Shown here in pieces: positions 34,886-47,211 of a DNA stretch of 64,000 nucleotides. Origin of the DNA: Myrica gale. Taxonomy: Eukaryota; Streptophyta; Magnoliopsida; Fagales; Myricaceae. The position numbers and the translations under genes were made by a program. Location: positions 8,620,501 through 8,684,500 of the forward strand of contig OZ005617.1 in NCBI GenBank assembly GCA_963930655.1, written 5' to 3'. Position 1 is the first letter of the stretch. Each line of letters opens with the position of its first letter. The notes beneath the pieces are model-generated. The model had not been told where the DNA came from. It worked only from the letters and a program-made list of their open reading frames with translations, and did not search any database.

Positions 34886-37825
34886 CTAAGATTTGCCAAC
34901 CAGAGTGGGTGTAACAGAGACAACTCCAATGAGGAAGAGTGTGGCAATTGATTGGAAATCATACAGATCCCCTATGGATTGCAACTCTCCAAGAGTTAGT
35001 CCAGCCTACAAGTATGGGAAGAGAACGCAATAGTTAGCCACTAAAAGTCAGACAGCAATTCCTACATATACCTGATACTAGAGCTAATAGTTCAAGAGTC
35101 ATTTTAAGGTATTGGTGGTTTTTCTTCTTGAGCTAATCCTACCTCGGTGCTGAAAATTCAATGGATGGTTTAGATCCATCACTTTTCGCATTGAAGTCAA
35201 CGGGATACCCCCAAACAACATTGGACAACAAATCATTGCTATTAACCAAAATCACTTGTGAATAATATAAAGATTTATATGTGAGATTCTTTAATTCCTC
35301 GGAGCTAGCACAAAACAGGAAAAACCTTTCTGCATCCTAACAGCATCGTACTGGAAGAACTAATTTCGATCACCCAACAAAGTCCCAGCATTCTCTACGG
35401 AAGTGGATTCATGCATATAAGAGAACGTGTTTCAGCCCTAAATTCAGTTGGCTTTGACTACAAACTTTCACCTGCTAATATCATTATCAGATCTGAATAT
35501 TCAAGTTTTAGCATTCCACAGATACAGTACCTTGACAGTGACAAAAGCTGCAGGTATGATGCCGATTAAGGTTGCCAGGAAAAATGTATGATACGGCACA
35601 TCGACAATAGGTGAAGCAAAATTGATAAACGTATTTGGCAATGTTGGAGTCAATCTTAGAAAAAGCATGTAGTTCAACAACCGCTCTTTTCGTTTAGCCA
35701 CCTGAAAGTAAAATAAAATAATAATTTATTCCACATTGGGAATATTAAAGCCAAAGACGGTTACCAGGAAAATCGAGATTCACCTGGGCTTGAAAGAACA
35801 GTAGCTTGTCAGGCCAAAGGGAGAAGAGAATGGGCCGGCCAATCATCTTCGATAGGAAAAAGCAAGAAGAAGCACCAGCTGTGGCAGTGAAAACAACTAG
35901 AGCTACGCCTTTGAATACTCCAAAAAGGGCCCCAGCCAGCAATGACATGAACACAGTCCCAGGAATCATAAATGTCTGCATAAAAATGTAAACCATGCAG
36001 TAGCCAACCAGAACTTGTGCAGTGTAGTCACTTGTGTAGCTCTCAAGGTGATCTCTGCGAGAAAAAGGAGGGGAAACAATAGAACAATCAATGTACTATT
36101 CCAAAATCTAGGCAAAAACAAAGCGCTCACAATAGTGTATAAACATATTTGTTCAGTGAGGAGAAAAGTTAAGAACGGTTTTGAACAACACCAAGATAAA
36201 CAAAAGAGGAACATAAAGAAAATAGCTAGCAGCAAATATCAGAACCTATCAGTCAGTAGCTACAAGATGCTTGTGATTCACTGACTCCATATTTTTTCTC
36301 CTCTTTCAGTCACATCCTATGGGCCATTTTCTGGTGTAGTGTTCAAGTCTAAGGCTGTCAAGCGCAAGTGCAAGGTTTGAATCATGAGAGTGGTCAGTTC
36401 ATGTGAAACAATGTGAAATACTGGGAAAAAGACCAAGCCTCCGAACAGCCAACTTAGGGACCACAAGAGGTAATGAAAGTCAAATGTCGTTCTTTTCACC
36501 AGAAGCAAAAAAATGACAAATCAGTTGCCATGATCCACCACCAGTTCATTGACATCCTGACCACAGTTAGCTGATCAATAGCCCCATCAAGCAGAACATT
36601 CGGACCTATAAATCAAGTTCAACGTCCGTAAAACTAAGCAGGCAAAGGCAAAGAATCCCACCAAAGGAGGTATAAGCTCTAACATTTTTGCACACTTTTT
36701 GGAATAATAAAATCCTGGGATTCTGTAGCCAAACAGAGCTAGATAAGAGACAGATATTTATAAACCTACAATTAGAGCACAAGTCTAAAGCTTGCCAACC
36801 CAATATACTGCTGCATTCCTGTTTCTTATTTAAAAATAGTAGTAGGGAAGAGGGGGCAAGCCAAGAAGTCCAAGGTAACAACAAAGAACAATTATTCAAC
36901 AGGAGTTAACAACCCCAGAATTACATGAATCAGATAAACAATTAAATTGGCTAGTTTTACAGTCAATTTCGGTTCACTCTAAAGTAGCATGATGAGGACC
37001 CAAGAGAATGCCAAATCTTGCACAAATCCAATAAATCAAGAAAGTTTTTTTTTTATAAATACTTTGGAAATCCAGGAAAAACCCATCACTTACGGGGCAA
37101 AACAGAAAATAGCTCTACAACAAAGACAAATGCATTTATACTCGGTTTCAGATAGAAAAATTACATGTAGAACTAAACAGAGCAGAAACAGACCGACAGT
37201 CCTTTATGCAAAAAAAAAAAAACCAAATGAGGCCCATGCGTAAGATTATTAATATCCTATACCAATCATTCTACACAATGATAATAAAATCATAATGAGC
37301 GCACAGAATTAGCTCCTTTAATCAGATTCAATCACACAAACATTCTATAGAGAAAACGAGTTCATGAAAAATCAATTGCCCTTGAAAACTGGTGTTTTCC
37401 TCTAAAACCCGATGTCCCCCAATAAATTTTCCCGGAAATTCTTTTTGTTTTTTCCCTTTTCACTGAGATCCCACATGCCCCCAAGGAAGTTTTCGATCCA
37501 TATCGAACCAATTACGGCTCAGGCAATCCTCAAATTACAAAACGCAATAAAAAGAAGTTCCCATCAGTCCTACATGCGACGGAAAAAGGAAAGGGAGAAG
37601 ACAATAATAAGAAAATTACCGGAGCGTTTGAAGGTCTTCAAGAGAACGAGGGAGCTTGAGGAAGCTGTAATCCGACGCGGGCAAGATTAGGTAAACACAG
37701 AGGAGGCCCAGCACGAAACCCAAGAGCACGGTGGAAGCCGCCGCCACTTCCCAAAACCTCAAGGGAAACTTGTATCCCACAGCTTCCAAGTCCTCATTGC
37801 TCTTCTCTCCCTTCCCCATCTCCAA
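34886..37825 (-). CDS. VTT-domain (SNARE-associated Golgi, TMEM41-like) membrane protein
   Basis: Four exons on the minus strand: 37825-37620, 36054-35784, 35701-35531 and 35005-34886. The phases close to 255 aa. A short acidic cytoplasmic N terminus precedes a first membrane helix (about residues 25-45, AASTVLLGFVLGLLCVYLIL). The VTT/DedA fold follows: YIFMQTFMIPGTVFMSLLAG, the glycine-rich FTATAGASSCFFLSKMIG, then LLNYMLFLRLTPTLPNTFIN with the conserved Arg and Pro. A last hydrophobic stretch (IATLFLIGVVSVTP) ends in VGKS. Relatives act as ER/Golgi phospholipid scramblases or in vesicle trafficking. The exact role in plants is not established here. The ATG at 37825 is followed by a second Met two codons later. 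No lesions seen. Confidence 0.9.
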
Positions 37826-39360
37826 AAAAGCCTTCCTTTTCTTCCCTCCCCTTCCCTTCCCTTTTCTTTTATTTTCCTTCCCTTTTGTCCAAGGAAAGAG
37901 AGAGGGGAACTGGGAACCCTTATACGCTTCGTTTACTTTGAATGCACTCCCTTCTTGTTGAGGGTTGAGTCGCTAATCCTCTTCTTCTCCTTCTGGTTTT
38001 TCTTCTTTCCTCTCTCGCTCTCGCTCTCGCTCTCTTATGGGGAGGGAGAAGAGGGATAACGAATATTCGCAGGTTATAGAGATTAAAACGTAGAAGAAAC
38101 AGTATTCCCGTTTTGAGAATACGAGTAGTCGTAGACCCTAATAAACAGATACAATCATACAATACCTATGACTCGTTCCATTAAACAAACAAAAAAAACA
38201 CAACAAAAAAACCGTATCAGGTTTTCGGTCGTTGCCTGTGAGGCTGTGCCTGACTTTCCACGGCAGAGAAAGATTACTTGTTTTCGGATCGGGATAAATT
38301 GCAGAGCAATTAGGAGATAGTAGAACGTCTGGGACCCACCAATGCTCGGGCAAAGGAGTCCTATTCAGACAGGTGTGAGTTCAGGGTAGGACTCACCTCT
38401 CTCTGTCTCTCTCTTATCAATTACTCTGCAATTCGGTCACCTAAATTACAGATGATCCTCGACTCTTATTTTTCTGGTTTTAAATTCTATAATTTGCTTC
38501 TGCCAGTTCTGCTAGTGTAACTCCAAGACCTGAAGAGGAGGGGTATTTATGTCTTTTTATTTTATTTATTATTCTTAAATTTTTAAATTTTTGTAATCCA
38601 TATTTTTTTATATTTTAAACATGTGTGAAATTGCTATTTTTTTAATTTAAAATGTGAAACATAATCCTATTTTTTATTTTAAAAATTTAAAGAATAAATG
38701 TTGAATGTATTTTCAAATTTAAAGGTCAAGGATAGAATTTTAAATTTAAAAGATAAAAGATATAATTTTATATTTAAATTTAAAAGTGAAAGGAGAAAGA
38801 TGAAATGTTGTATAAATTTAAAAATGAGAGAGAGGCTTATCCTGGTAGATCTAAACTTCATTCAATAGAAAGTCTTTTTCTTTCTTACCCTTTGATTAAT
38901 TTCGAGATCCTTTTTGAGTCCCGGGCATAAAAGACCTTTTAGGACATCAAATTCAAAAGAAAAAGGTCAAGCCCTATTATTAGTCTTTCAAGACTCAAAA
39001 ATCATATTCTTCCTCCACAAAAATCAATTTCTCTTTCCGTCACGAGATGTCATATCAAGTTTTCAACTTTTAGATTTCTATAGAAAATTGTAGAATTGTT
39101 AGGTCAAGTTTGCAAAGTATTGGAGTGAGGTAAGTAGATATGATCAAGCCCTTCTCTTTTCAAGCAAAATAAATTTTTTTTTGTAAGGACTTCAAGTTAT
39201 ATGATATATAATGACCCTCTCTGCTACGCCCTTTTTTATGCACCATATTTTACAAGAATGAGGTTTAATGTGTGAGAATATACTTATTATGAAGGGTTTT
39301 TACTATGATGAAAGGAACAAAAGCAAAGAAAAAAGAATGAAATATGAATGATTGAAAGTA
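37826..39360. promoter_or_regulatory. Upstream region of the VTT gene, then intergenic DNA
   Basis: Reading on minus, the 5' leader is purine-rich (a CT/GCTCTC repeat on + at about 38010-38035), as is common in plant leaders. Beyond about 38450 the DNA is AT-rich with no gene recognised. Confidence 0.4.
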
Positions 39361-39369
39361 AATATTTTT

Positions 39370-39748
39370 GGGAAATTGGTAATTTGGTCACTAGATTTTA
39401 GTACCGCTGACAAAATGGTCACTGAACTTTTTTTTACTTTTTGGTCACTGAGAACATGACACTCCATCCGTCAAACCTCCATTAGTTTTTAACGGAATAG
39501 AACGTGGTCAACCGCTTCATGAACCGGTCGACAGCTTGATGTAGCGGTCGACCGCTGCAAGTTGTCGTTTCTGCAACAGTAAACAAAACTGGTCGACAAC
39601 TATTCCCGTTAAAAATTAACGGAGGTTTGATGAATTGAGTGAAAGGTCACCACTACATATTCTCAGTGACCAAAAAGTAAAAACAAAATAAATTCAGTGA
39701 CCATTTTGTCAGCAGTACAAAGTCTGGTGACCAAATTGCAAATTTCCC
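39370..39748. mobile_element. MULE-type MITE with perfect 9-bp TSD
   Basis: Direct repeat AATATTTTT at 39361-39369 and 39749-39757. The ends gggaaattggtaatttggtc and mirror 'gaccaaattgcaaatttccc' pair, and the arms pair over most of their length. The centre holds repeated 'ggtcgacc'-type cores. Same family as 32322. Confidence 0.9.
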
Positions 39749-39757
39749 AATATTTTT

Positions 39758-40367
39758 AAATGTTTTGGCCTTATGACTGAATAAATGTGTAATGGTGCCA
39801 TTGCTAAAGTGCGGATGCAACCATCTAGGTTCGCAGGGATTGGCTCACTCGAGTGCACCTTAGTTTGTTGAGTAATATCCATATATTAGACTTATCTATT
39901 TTAAATATGTTTTAAAGTAAGTATGGTTTAAAGATATTTTTAATGTTTTAGAGATATTTTTAATGTGTTAAGGATATTTTTTAAAAGAAGATTTTATCCC
40001 ATTGTATTTTTAGAATACGTTTTTAAAGTGATTAATAATTCTTGTAATTTTTTGTGATTATTTATATAATGAGGTGATCGAGCTACTTTGGCATTGGGTT
40101 ATGAACCCTAGATTTTCCTCTCTACTTTCCCATTACTTCTTACTAGGAAAAGAAATACTGAAAATTTTGTGAAAGACACATTGAAATGAAAGTTCAAGGA
40201 GTAGACACCATGAATTACATAATTAGCTTTGATATTACTTCTTAGAGAGATGAGAATTTTGGAAAGTCTTCTATTGGCTCATAATATAATATGTAGAGAC
40301 ACAACTTAACTTAAAGGTTTAAGTTTATGAATTTTGACACAACTATGATATATTAATCACCTACACT
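39758..40367. other. AT-rich intergenic DNA
   Basis: Contains tandem-like 'gatatttttaatgtttta' phrases near 39930-39980. No gene seen. Confidence 0.4.
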
Positions 40368-40375
40368 TGTGATCT

Positions 40376-42886
40376 CAGGGGCGGAGCCAGGGGGTGCCGG
40401 TGGAGGCGCGCCCCCACTGGCTCCAAAAATCTATTGATTTTTTTTTTTAAGTAGGCTTGCCCCCACTGGCCCAGCCACCCAGGCTAGTGGGAGCGAGACT
40501 GCCCCCACTGGCCCACCCGCTGGCCTAGTCCCATAGGCCTGTTTCGTTTGATTTTAAAAAAAAATCAAACGAAACACCGGCCTCTCTCTCACTCGCGATC
40601 TCTCTGGACTCCGCCTCTCCCTCAGCCCTCATGCCCGACGCCCGCCTGTCGACGCCGCCCAACCCTCTCGCATTCACTGACTCACATCTCGCCTCTAGCC
40701 CTCCGGGACTCCGCATCTCCCTCTGCTCTCACAGTCTCACTTCTCAGGTGCCGCCCACAGGCCAGCACTTCCGGTCCACCAGGCACCAGCGGCCCAGCCA
40801 CCGGAATTCTCGTCTCTCTGCCACTACCCGACTGCCTCTCCACTCCAGCCTCCAGGTGCAGGTATGCGGAATTGCAGATGGCGGATGCGGGATGCCATAT
40901 GTAGTTTTGGAAATTTGGAATTGGGCAATTGCATGTAGTTTTGCAAATTGCAATTTCATGTAGTTTTGGAATTGTTTGAGGAGTTTGTGCTAATTTAATG
41001 TGTTGATTCATGGGGCTCTGTAAGAGCCAAAGAGCTTGGGATGAAGGTAGAAATTGAAGAGGATGTCGTAGGCCCGTATGTAGTTTTGGAATTGGGAAAT
41101 TTCATGTAGTTTTGTTGAAATTTGTTACTAAAGACAAAGCAACTTTAATGGAAGTTCTACTCATAGATTTTCTTGTTAGAGCTCCAGAGTGAAGCTTGTG
41201 TCTTTCACGGTTTTCATGTGTGTTAATGTTTAAATCCAATAATGTCGGTAGTGATTGTTTATTGTTAAATGTGCTATGGAGAACCCTGTTGTTTGGACTT
41301 GTATCATCCTTGTTGTCTGGACTTTTCAGCTGTTAGTCAATTTGAAAGAGCAGGTTGGTTGTTAAAATTATGGCAATCACATAGCAGCAGTTCAATATGC
41401 TTTAGGTATCATGGCAATCTGAAAATATAACTCTGTAATGGTTTAACTTTACAGGCTTAATTTTATATCCTAGATACGCCACTGGTCAGAGCAGTTGTTC
41501 CCCTCATGCTGGCTCTTTAAAGGAAATTCTTAATTCATATACCTTAATCCCTATAGTTGGGGATCATAGTGAGTCACCTTGGGAAGCTATGGCATCCTTT
41601 GCTGAACATTTGATGTCAATGCCTTCTAGTCAGGGACAAACAAGGCTTCTCTCTCCTGAGGTTTTTAGGACTGTTTATGCTGTCATTAAGAAGGCTGGTG
41701 ACCAAGGTTTGAGCATTATAGAAGTTTCTTAATTGATAAATAGTCCAGGTACCAATGTTATCTCTTGCATTCTCTTGAGTGTACGTATGTATGCTTTCAA
41801 TTTCAGGAAGAATTGACATCGTATGTGTGTGCTTCACTGGATTGATTATTTCATGTTGTTCCTTTTCTAGGAGAAAAGATGTCTGAAGTTGTCATTCATG
41901 TGCTACAAGCATTTCACCAAGCCCTAATGGTTAGATTTCTTATGATTTAGCGGTTGAGATTTATGCGGATCATGTGTGCTTTGTATCTTCTTATTGTCCT
42001 GTTAGATTAAGTAGTGCTTGAAATTTAATCAGTGTGGGATATATGATAACTAAATGCAAATTGTAAAAATATTCTGAGGAATTTTGAGCTTAGGAGTAAA
42101 GTAGTCGTTTTTGCTTACTTTCAGCTACAAAATATTAAAAACAATTTGCACAGCCCTACTTCATGGACTCTGTTAAATCATAATTTCGATTGTCAATTTG
42201 TCAGTGTGGTTTTTGACGTTAGACCTGAAGAAAACATGTAATTTAATACTTCTAAATAAGTCTGAGTTAAACCATGCTTACCCTTGCCTTAAATGCAGTG
42301 AGATTTGTAACTCTTTAACGTATAGTATTATGACCATTTCTTATAACTCTTAACATGTGCAGCGAATTTCTTCGTTCTTTTAAATCTGAACCTCTGATTT
42401 GTCACTTAAATATATTCATTACATTAAAATATGCTAAATGAATTATAAATGTTTGACAGTCGAGCAGAGATGACATGTACCAAGTCATCAGGCTCAGCTT
42501 GAACAACTTTTGTTATTATATTTTGGAGAGCTTGTTTTAGTTTTAGATGTGAAATAACACATTGGGATCCGAGACTACATGTTTGATCACATAGCTTATA
42601 GAAACTGAAATAAAGAAACTCAAACAGCTGCAAATACTGAAAGGAAATCATTTTGGTCACTAGCAATTTTCCCTCTTTCTCGAGATGTTATTACTCCTTA
42701 ATTTAATTGTCATCTCTCAATCTTAGTAAATAATACAGTGTGTGTATTTCAATTTTTTAATATTTTTAATCCTTAATTTTTGATATTTTAACTTTTAAGA
42801 CACTTTTTACATTACATAGGGATTTTTTTTATCATTTCGACTTAGGAGTTTGCCCCCGCTCAAGTTGAGTCCTGGTTCCGCCACTG
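40376..42886 (+). mobile_element. hAT element carrying host gene exons (Pack-hAT)
   Basis: Perfect 8-bp duplication TGTGATCT at 40368-40375 and 42887-42894. Ends are CAGGGGCGGAGCCAGG and its mirror CCTGGTTCCGCCACTG. The last 180 bases resemble the 3' ends of 10226-11909 and 45937-47211, including a trace of the transposase stop region (taattgtcatctctcaatc near 42704). The middle holds a host gene piece (41485-41940). A weaker 'gatacgccactg' terminus at 41473-41484 may mark another insertion or an internal end. Confidence 0.88.
41485..41940 (+). pseudogene. Captured host exons, TFIIIC subunit-like
   Basis: Exon-like block to 41748 (SPWEAMASFAEHLMSMPSSQ, LLSPEVFRTVYAVIKKAGDQ, then IIEVS and an in-frame TAA at 41730-41732, LINSP). 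An intron follows (41749-41870, GT..AG) and then GEKMSEVVIHVLQAFHQALM from 41871. The codon split across the intron reads through, so genomic DNA rather than cDNA was captured. The pattern resembles the plant B-block-binding subunit of transcription factor IIIC as I recall it, which is tentative. It is a fragment with a stop. Confidence 0.6.
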
Positions 42887-42894
42887 TGTGATCT

Positions 42895-43124
42895 CACACG
42901 TACATATTTACCACATTGCTGAAATTTAAGTAGTTAAAAAAACTCAATAAACTTTAACATACTTGAGTAATTTTAGAGTGATATTTGGAAGAAAGAAAAG
43001 TGCACTGTGGTTTAACTCAAGAACATGGTTATCAATCATATTATTATTTTTTTGGCAGAACTCGTTATTGCAACTTTTTAGTATTTTCTTAATTGTATAT
43101 ATAGAGTTATTGTAAGTATACGTA
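42895..43124. other. AT-rich spacer
   Basis: Nothing recognised. Confidence 0.4.
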
Positions 43125-43322
43125 GGTATGTTTGATGGTGAAAATTTTGGGTATTGGGGTTTGGGAAATATTATAAAGTAAAGAAATGTTATGGGAGTTG
43201 GTGAAAAAGTGAAGAGAGAGAAGATTTTTAATAAGTATTATAATAATAAAAAATTATGTAGTGAATTTTTTATGATTAAACCCAAATATTTGAGCCCAAA
43301 TATTTGGGCTCCAAACATCCCC
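43125..43322 (+). mobile_element. Tourist-like MITE
   Basis: ggtatgtttgatggtg .. ccaaacatcccc, flanked by GTA/TTA. The inner phrase 'gtgaaaaagtgaagagagag' matches the copies at 17246 and 60985. Confidence 0.7.
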
Positions 43323-43620
43323 TTAGAGTGTGGATTATGCTTTTGAAATCTTGTTCATAAAGACGACCGGTTCCTTAGTAGAATTTTGTCACATGGTTAT
43401 CATAACTTTTTGCAACTTGAGGGAAAAAAGGACACGTCATGCCTAAGCTACAAGAATAATTTATTTAATTTAATTCAACTAAAAAGTCTTGCACGAGTGA
43501 CATCTTTTCAATTTCTTTTGCACGTTCGTTTGCAAAAAAGTGAAATCAACGTATTAAAATCTCAGGCTTCAATAACACTTGTGTCATTCGGGTTTAATGT
43601 TTTCTCAGGTATAATAGTAT

Positions 43621-44963
43621 GGTAAATTTTATTGTCCCGTCACTCATGTGATATACTATTTTTCTCAGTTATACCCCTCCGTCCACCTTCTGTCCAAATG
43701 ATGACATAATTTGAAGACGTGGCCAACAGTGATCACATCATAACCAATTAAACGAAGACACTAGTGTCATTTGCTAATTAGGCTTAGCTCCTTCTCCGCC
43801 TCTCACACCACGTCACCAACATCTCCCTTAATTTATTAAAAAGCTCATGTCACATCAATTAAAATTTGAGAAGATGCGGAAGACCCACTATTACGACCAA
43901 GCGTCCTCTTTCCCCAATTTTTTTTTTAAATACATCAAGAACACCCTAATTCATCAGGATCCCTAATTGTTTCAAGATCCCACCGCATCTTTGGTTCTCC
44001 CGCGATTGTAAAGTTATTTCCGCTTTACGGCAGTTTATTGAATATTCAACAAGATTTCTAGTAGATAATTCAAGTTATTGTATGCAAGAAATAAAATAGA
44101 AAAATGGATTTGTTTATTACACTCTCTTTGCCGGCAATAGTTAATTGGCTGAAACTTTTAGAATTTATTTTACATTTTTCTATACATGTAAGACTAGGAT
44201 TGTATGTTTATTAGTTGTATCAACAATAAAAAAATCAAAGAATGACTGCACAAAATCCTAAACTAGAAAAGTTTGCTTGCTAATTCATCTATGGCAGTTC
44301 CATCCAAACGAGAAGAAGCTAATTTTCTAGCAAGTTCTCTGAACTGTGACAAGCTTCTCCCCAATTTTAAAGCCACCTTCATTTCGAACACCATCCCGAC
44401 TTGCCCACCATGCTGGAAAGCGTTGAGAGTGGTAGCTAACGCCCCGGCAGCTACAACGACTATTGCAGGCAACAACCCATTACCAACACAGGTAGAACTG
44501 ACAGCTGCAATGCCAATGAGGAATGGACCTAAGATAGCTAAGATCTTGTTGATCTTCAACACCAGGTTGGATTCGACTGCGGGAGAAATAACTATCACTG
44601 CAGTGGGATCTTGAAACATTTAGGTATCTTGATGAACTAGGGTTCTTGATGTATTTGGGAAAAAAATTGGGGAAAGAGGACACTCGGTCACAATCGTGAA
44701 TCTTCCGCATCTTTCCAAATTTTAATTGATGCTGCATGGGTTTTTTAGTAAATTAAGGAAGATGTGGGCAATGTGGTGTGAGAGGTGGAGAAGGAGTTGA
44801 ACACAATCAGCAGATGGCATGCGTCTCTTCATTTAATTGGTTATGACGGGGTCACCGTTGGCCACATCATCAAATTCTGTCATCATTTGGACGGGAGGTA
44901 GACGGAGGGGTATAACTGGAAAAATGGGTATATCATAGGAGTGGCGGGACAACAAAATTTACC
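43621..44963. mobile_element. Pack-MULE-like element with ~390-bp inverted repeats
   Basis: The left arm (43621 to about 44010) and right arm (about 44590-44963) are inverted copies beginning GGTAAATTTT.TTGTCCCG. The flanks share 'agtat' and match 7 of 10 bases, so a diverged 9-10 bp duplication is possible. Between the arms lies an uninterrupted ORF of host origin on the minus strand. Confidence 0.8.
44263..44619 (-). CDS. Captured fragment of an At4g22030-like (F-box-annotated) gene, open frame
   Basis: 118 aa, intact from ATG at 44619 to TAG. It reads LVLKINKILAILGPFLIGIA, a hydrophobic alanine/valine segment (LLPAIVVVAAGALATTLNAF), HGGQVGMVFEMKVALKLGRS and ends DELASKLF. Plant proteins of the At4g22030 type have these blocks in the same order, but as I recall with extra residues between 'VGMVFEM' and a second 'FEMKVAL'. 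Here the two are fused, suggesting deletion between repeated motifs. Only the middle and end of the parental protein are present. The ATG lies within the right arm of the element, which could supply a promoter. Expression is unknown; it may be a passenger. Confidence 0.6.
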   Translation of the reverse strand: MFQDPTAVIVISPAVESNLVLKINKILAILGPFLIGIAAVSSTCVGNGLLPAIVVVAAGALATTLNAFQHGGQVGMVFEMKVALKLGRSLSQFRELARKLASSRLDGTAIDELASKLF

Positions 44964-45936
44964 CTATGAGTATTTTTGAGAAAACACTAAACCCCAATGG
45001 TACGCGTGTTATTTAAGCCTAAATCTAAAAAAATCCTACGCAAATCAAAATACCTTTTATACAAATTTCAACAATTTTTCACACAAATTTTAATATATCT
45101 TTTAAAAAAATTCTAACAAATATTGTTTTTCATACTTTTTTTACCTAACTTCAATACTTTTTTTATTAAACAATTATATCAAATCATCTCTCTCATATAT
45201 GATTTTTTAGTTATTTGTGAGAATGGTAGGACCCACAAAAATGATGGTTGGAAAGAGAAAGTTTTTGAAATTTATTCTCTTGGAGAATGTGAGAGTAAAA
45301 AATATATGTTTGGATAGAAGGTTTTTATGAGAGGAGTTTTTCTATTATTTTCATAGAAATGTTAGGCTAATGATTAGATTGAAATTTTAAAATTATTAAA
45401 TATCTTTAAAACTTTTTAACAACATTCACACAAAAATCTATAAAACTCTAATCTACATAAATATTCACAATTCTATCAAAAATCTTAAAAATATTATATT
45501 TTTTATAAAATGAGCATCCCTTATTTATTGTTTAGCTAATAGTGGAAAACACGATGAGGTTCTTTATATGTTTAAATCACACAAATCAATCTCTTGCCAA
45601 GAGACGCAAGATACCAACTAATCCAAGTACTATTATAATAATATGAGCTTATCCTAATACTAAGTTAGATTATTTAGGTGCGCACTCAAAAATTTTGGCC
45701 TCATTAAAAATATTATAAAATAATTTATCTCTATTAAGTAATTTATTTTTTTATAATATTTATTTATTTTTTCTTCATTTTTTACTAACTCTCATACTCC
45801 AAAATTTTAACCACCCCAAAATTTTGGCACTCAAAAACATAATTGAATTTTTACGAAATCAAAGCGCAATTTGAGATTAATATTGATGGCAGCAAACGAT
45901 GACATGAAAAAAAATATAGTACAAAAAATATATACA
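44964..45936. other. AT-rich DNA between transposons
   Basis: Poly-A/T-rich with MITE-like inverted phrases ('actcaaaaattttgg' near 45688 and 'ccaaaattttggcactc' near 45818). No element ends could be fixed and no gene seen. Confidence 0.4.
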
Positions 45937-46121
45937 CAAGGGCGAAACTACACACAGACAATGTGGGGCAGCCGCCCCCATCGCCTAAAAAATCTTTCAT
46001 GTGCTAAGCCCAACTCGCCCCCCAACAATCCAAGCCTAGGGGCCCAAGCGGGCCCAATATGCCGAAATTGCTCTTTGCATAATATCCTTTGTGAATTTGA
46101 ACAAACCAAAATGAGAAGTAC

Positions 46122-46352
46122 TTGATCTCTGATGTCCATCTTGCCAAATTCATCAATGCAACAAACACCATTGTCAGCAAACATTAGTGCACAGACTGGA
46201 TAAGAATCAGACATGCAAGATGTATCACGTAAAACTAAAACAGGTATGATATGCTCATAGATTTTATACGAGATGGAAGGCTGAAGGAAATATCCAAAAA
46301 TAAACATCATTGCCTTCTTGTTAATGCTTGAATTGCATACTCTGTGGGTCAC
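46122..46352 (-). pseudogene. MCM helicase (MCM6-like) exon fragment
   Basis: On minus, [20 protein letters not shown] followed by IRDQ and a GT donor at 46121. This is the Walker B region of the MCM2-7 replicative helicase (family form ..ADNGICCIDEFDKMD); the ALM.ADNG context is closest to MCM6. The conserved Asp after Phe is Gly here. Upstream residues (to about 46352) are less certain. Too short to be functional; captured by the hAT. Confidence 0.75.
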
Positions 46353-46854
46353 ACTTGAATTAAAATATCAAAAACAAAGAGAAAAATATAGCAAATCTAA
46401 TCATAAAATTCTAAGGGTTGTTCTTCTTCTAAATGATGGGGGTGTTTGAGCCCAACAAAAGTTATCATCCAGATTGTCTTTCAATAGCTTTTCCATCTCA
46501 TAACAAAGTCTATTTAAACATCATGTTCTTAAAAGTGACACACGAGCACAAACGTCTTCACTATGTTCTTGTGCTATTTTGCTAAAAGATCTTTCCATCG
46601 TCGTCGCAATGTATCAAATCAGTGCTACCCATTCGAAACATGATAATCTAATAATTTATAAATCACACTTAACACAATATCATGTTTCCCTTAAAAGTTT
46701 TGCTACAATAGACAATATAATCGTTGAAAGACTTTGTAAGCTTGTAGATAGACAAACATCGACAGTATGTTTGTTGTAAAGGGGCAAAAGAAATTTTCGA
46801 GTGTTATACTAGTTTATCAGCTAATTGAGTTAACATAGATTTTACCAGTTGTGC

Positions 46855-47062
46855 CTGCAACGTTGAGAGAGTGTTCTCTGCAATGAAGTTTATCAAGACT
46901 GAGTTTTGTAATAAGATAGGAGATGAATCGATGAATTATAGTTTTGTAGTATACATCGAGAGAGAAATTTTTGAAAATATTGAGAACGAAGTTATTCTAC
47001 AATGTTTTCAGAATATACAGTCTCATAGGATCCAATTGTCACTTCTCAGTATTAGCAAATAG
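46855..47062 (+). pseudogene. hAT transposase C-terminal fragment (TTF type)
   Basis: Reads CNVERVFSAMKFIKTEFCNK, then SFVVYIEREIFENIENEVIL and ends SLLSISK with TAG at 47060. This is the hAT dimerisation end of TTF-domain transposases. It is the reference for the fused end found at 11680-11752. Confidence 0.85.
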
Positions 47063-47211
47063 TACGGTACGTATATTTTTAATGTTTTTAGCCCTTAATT
47101 TTTTATATTTTAACTCTAAAATATTTGTTTGCATTACTTAGTAAATTTTTTTGTATCATTTTTCCTTTGAAGTTCCGACACCCTTCGATTAGAATCTTGG
47201 TTTCGCCACTG

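Larger units (their letters stand above)
45937..47211 (+). mobile_element. Non-autonomous TTF-type hAT with a captured MCM-like fragment
   Basis: Starts 'caagggcgaaact' and ends 'ggtttcgccactg', the terminal type of 10226 and 40376. Flanking 8-mers (tatataca / taaacatg) do not match. It contains an MCM-like exon on minus and the C terminus of a TTF-type hAT transposase on plus. The rest is AT-rich. Confidence 0.72.

Noticed and set aside
44273..44614. Plus-strand 113-aa open frame opposite the captured At4g22030-like ORF
   Set aside because: Antisense shadow; only the minus-strand reading matches a known protein pattern.
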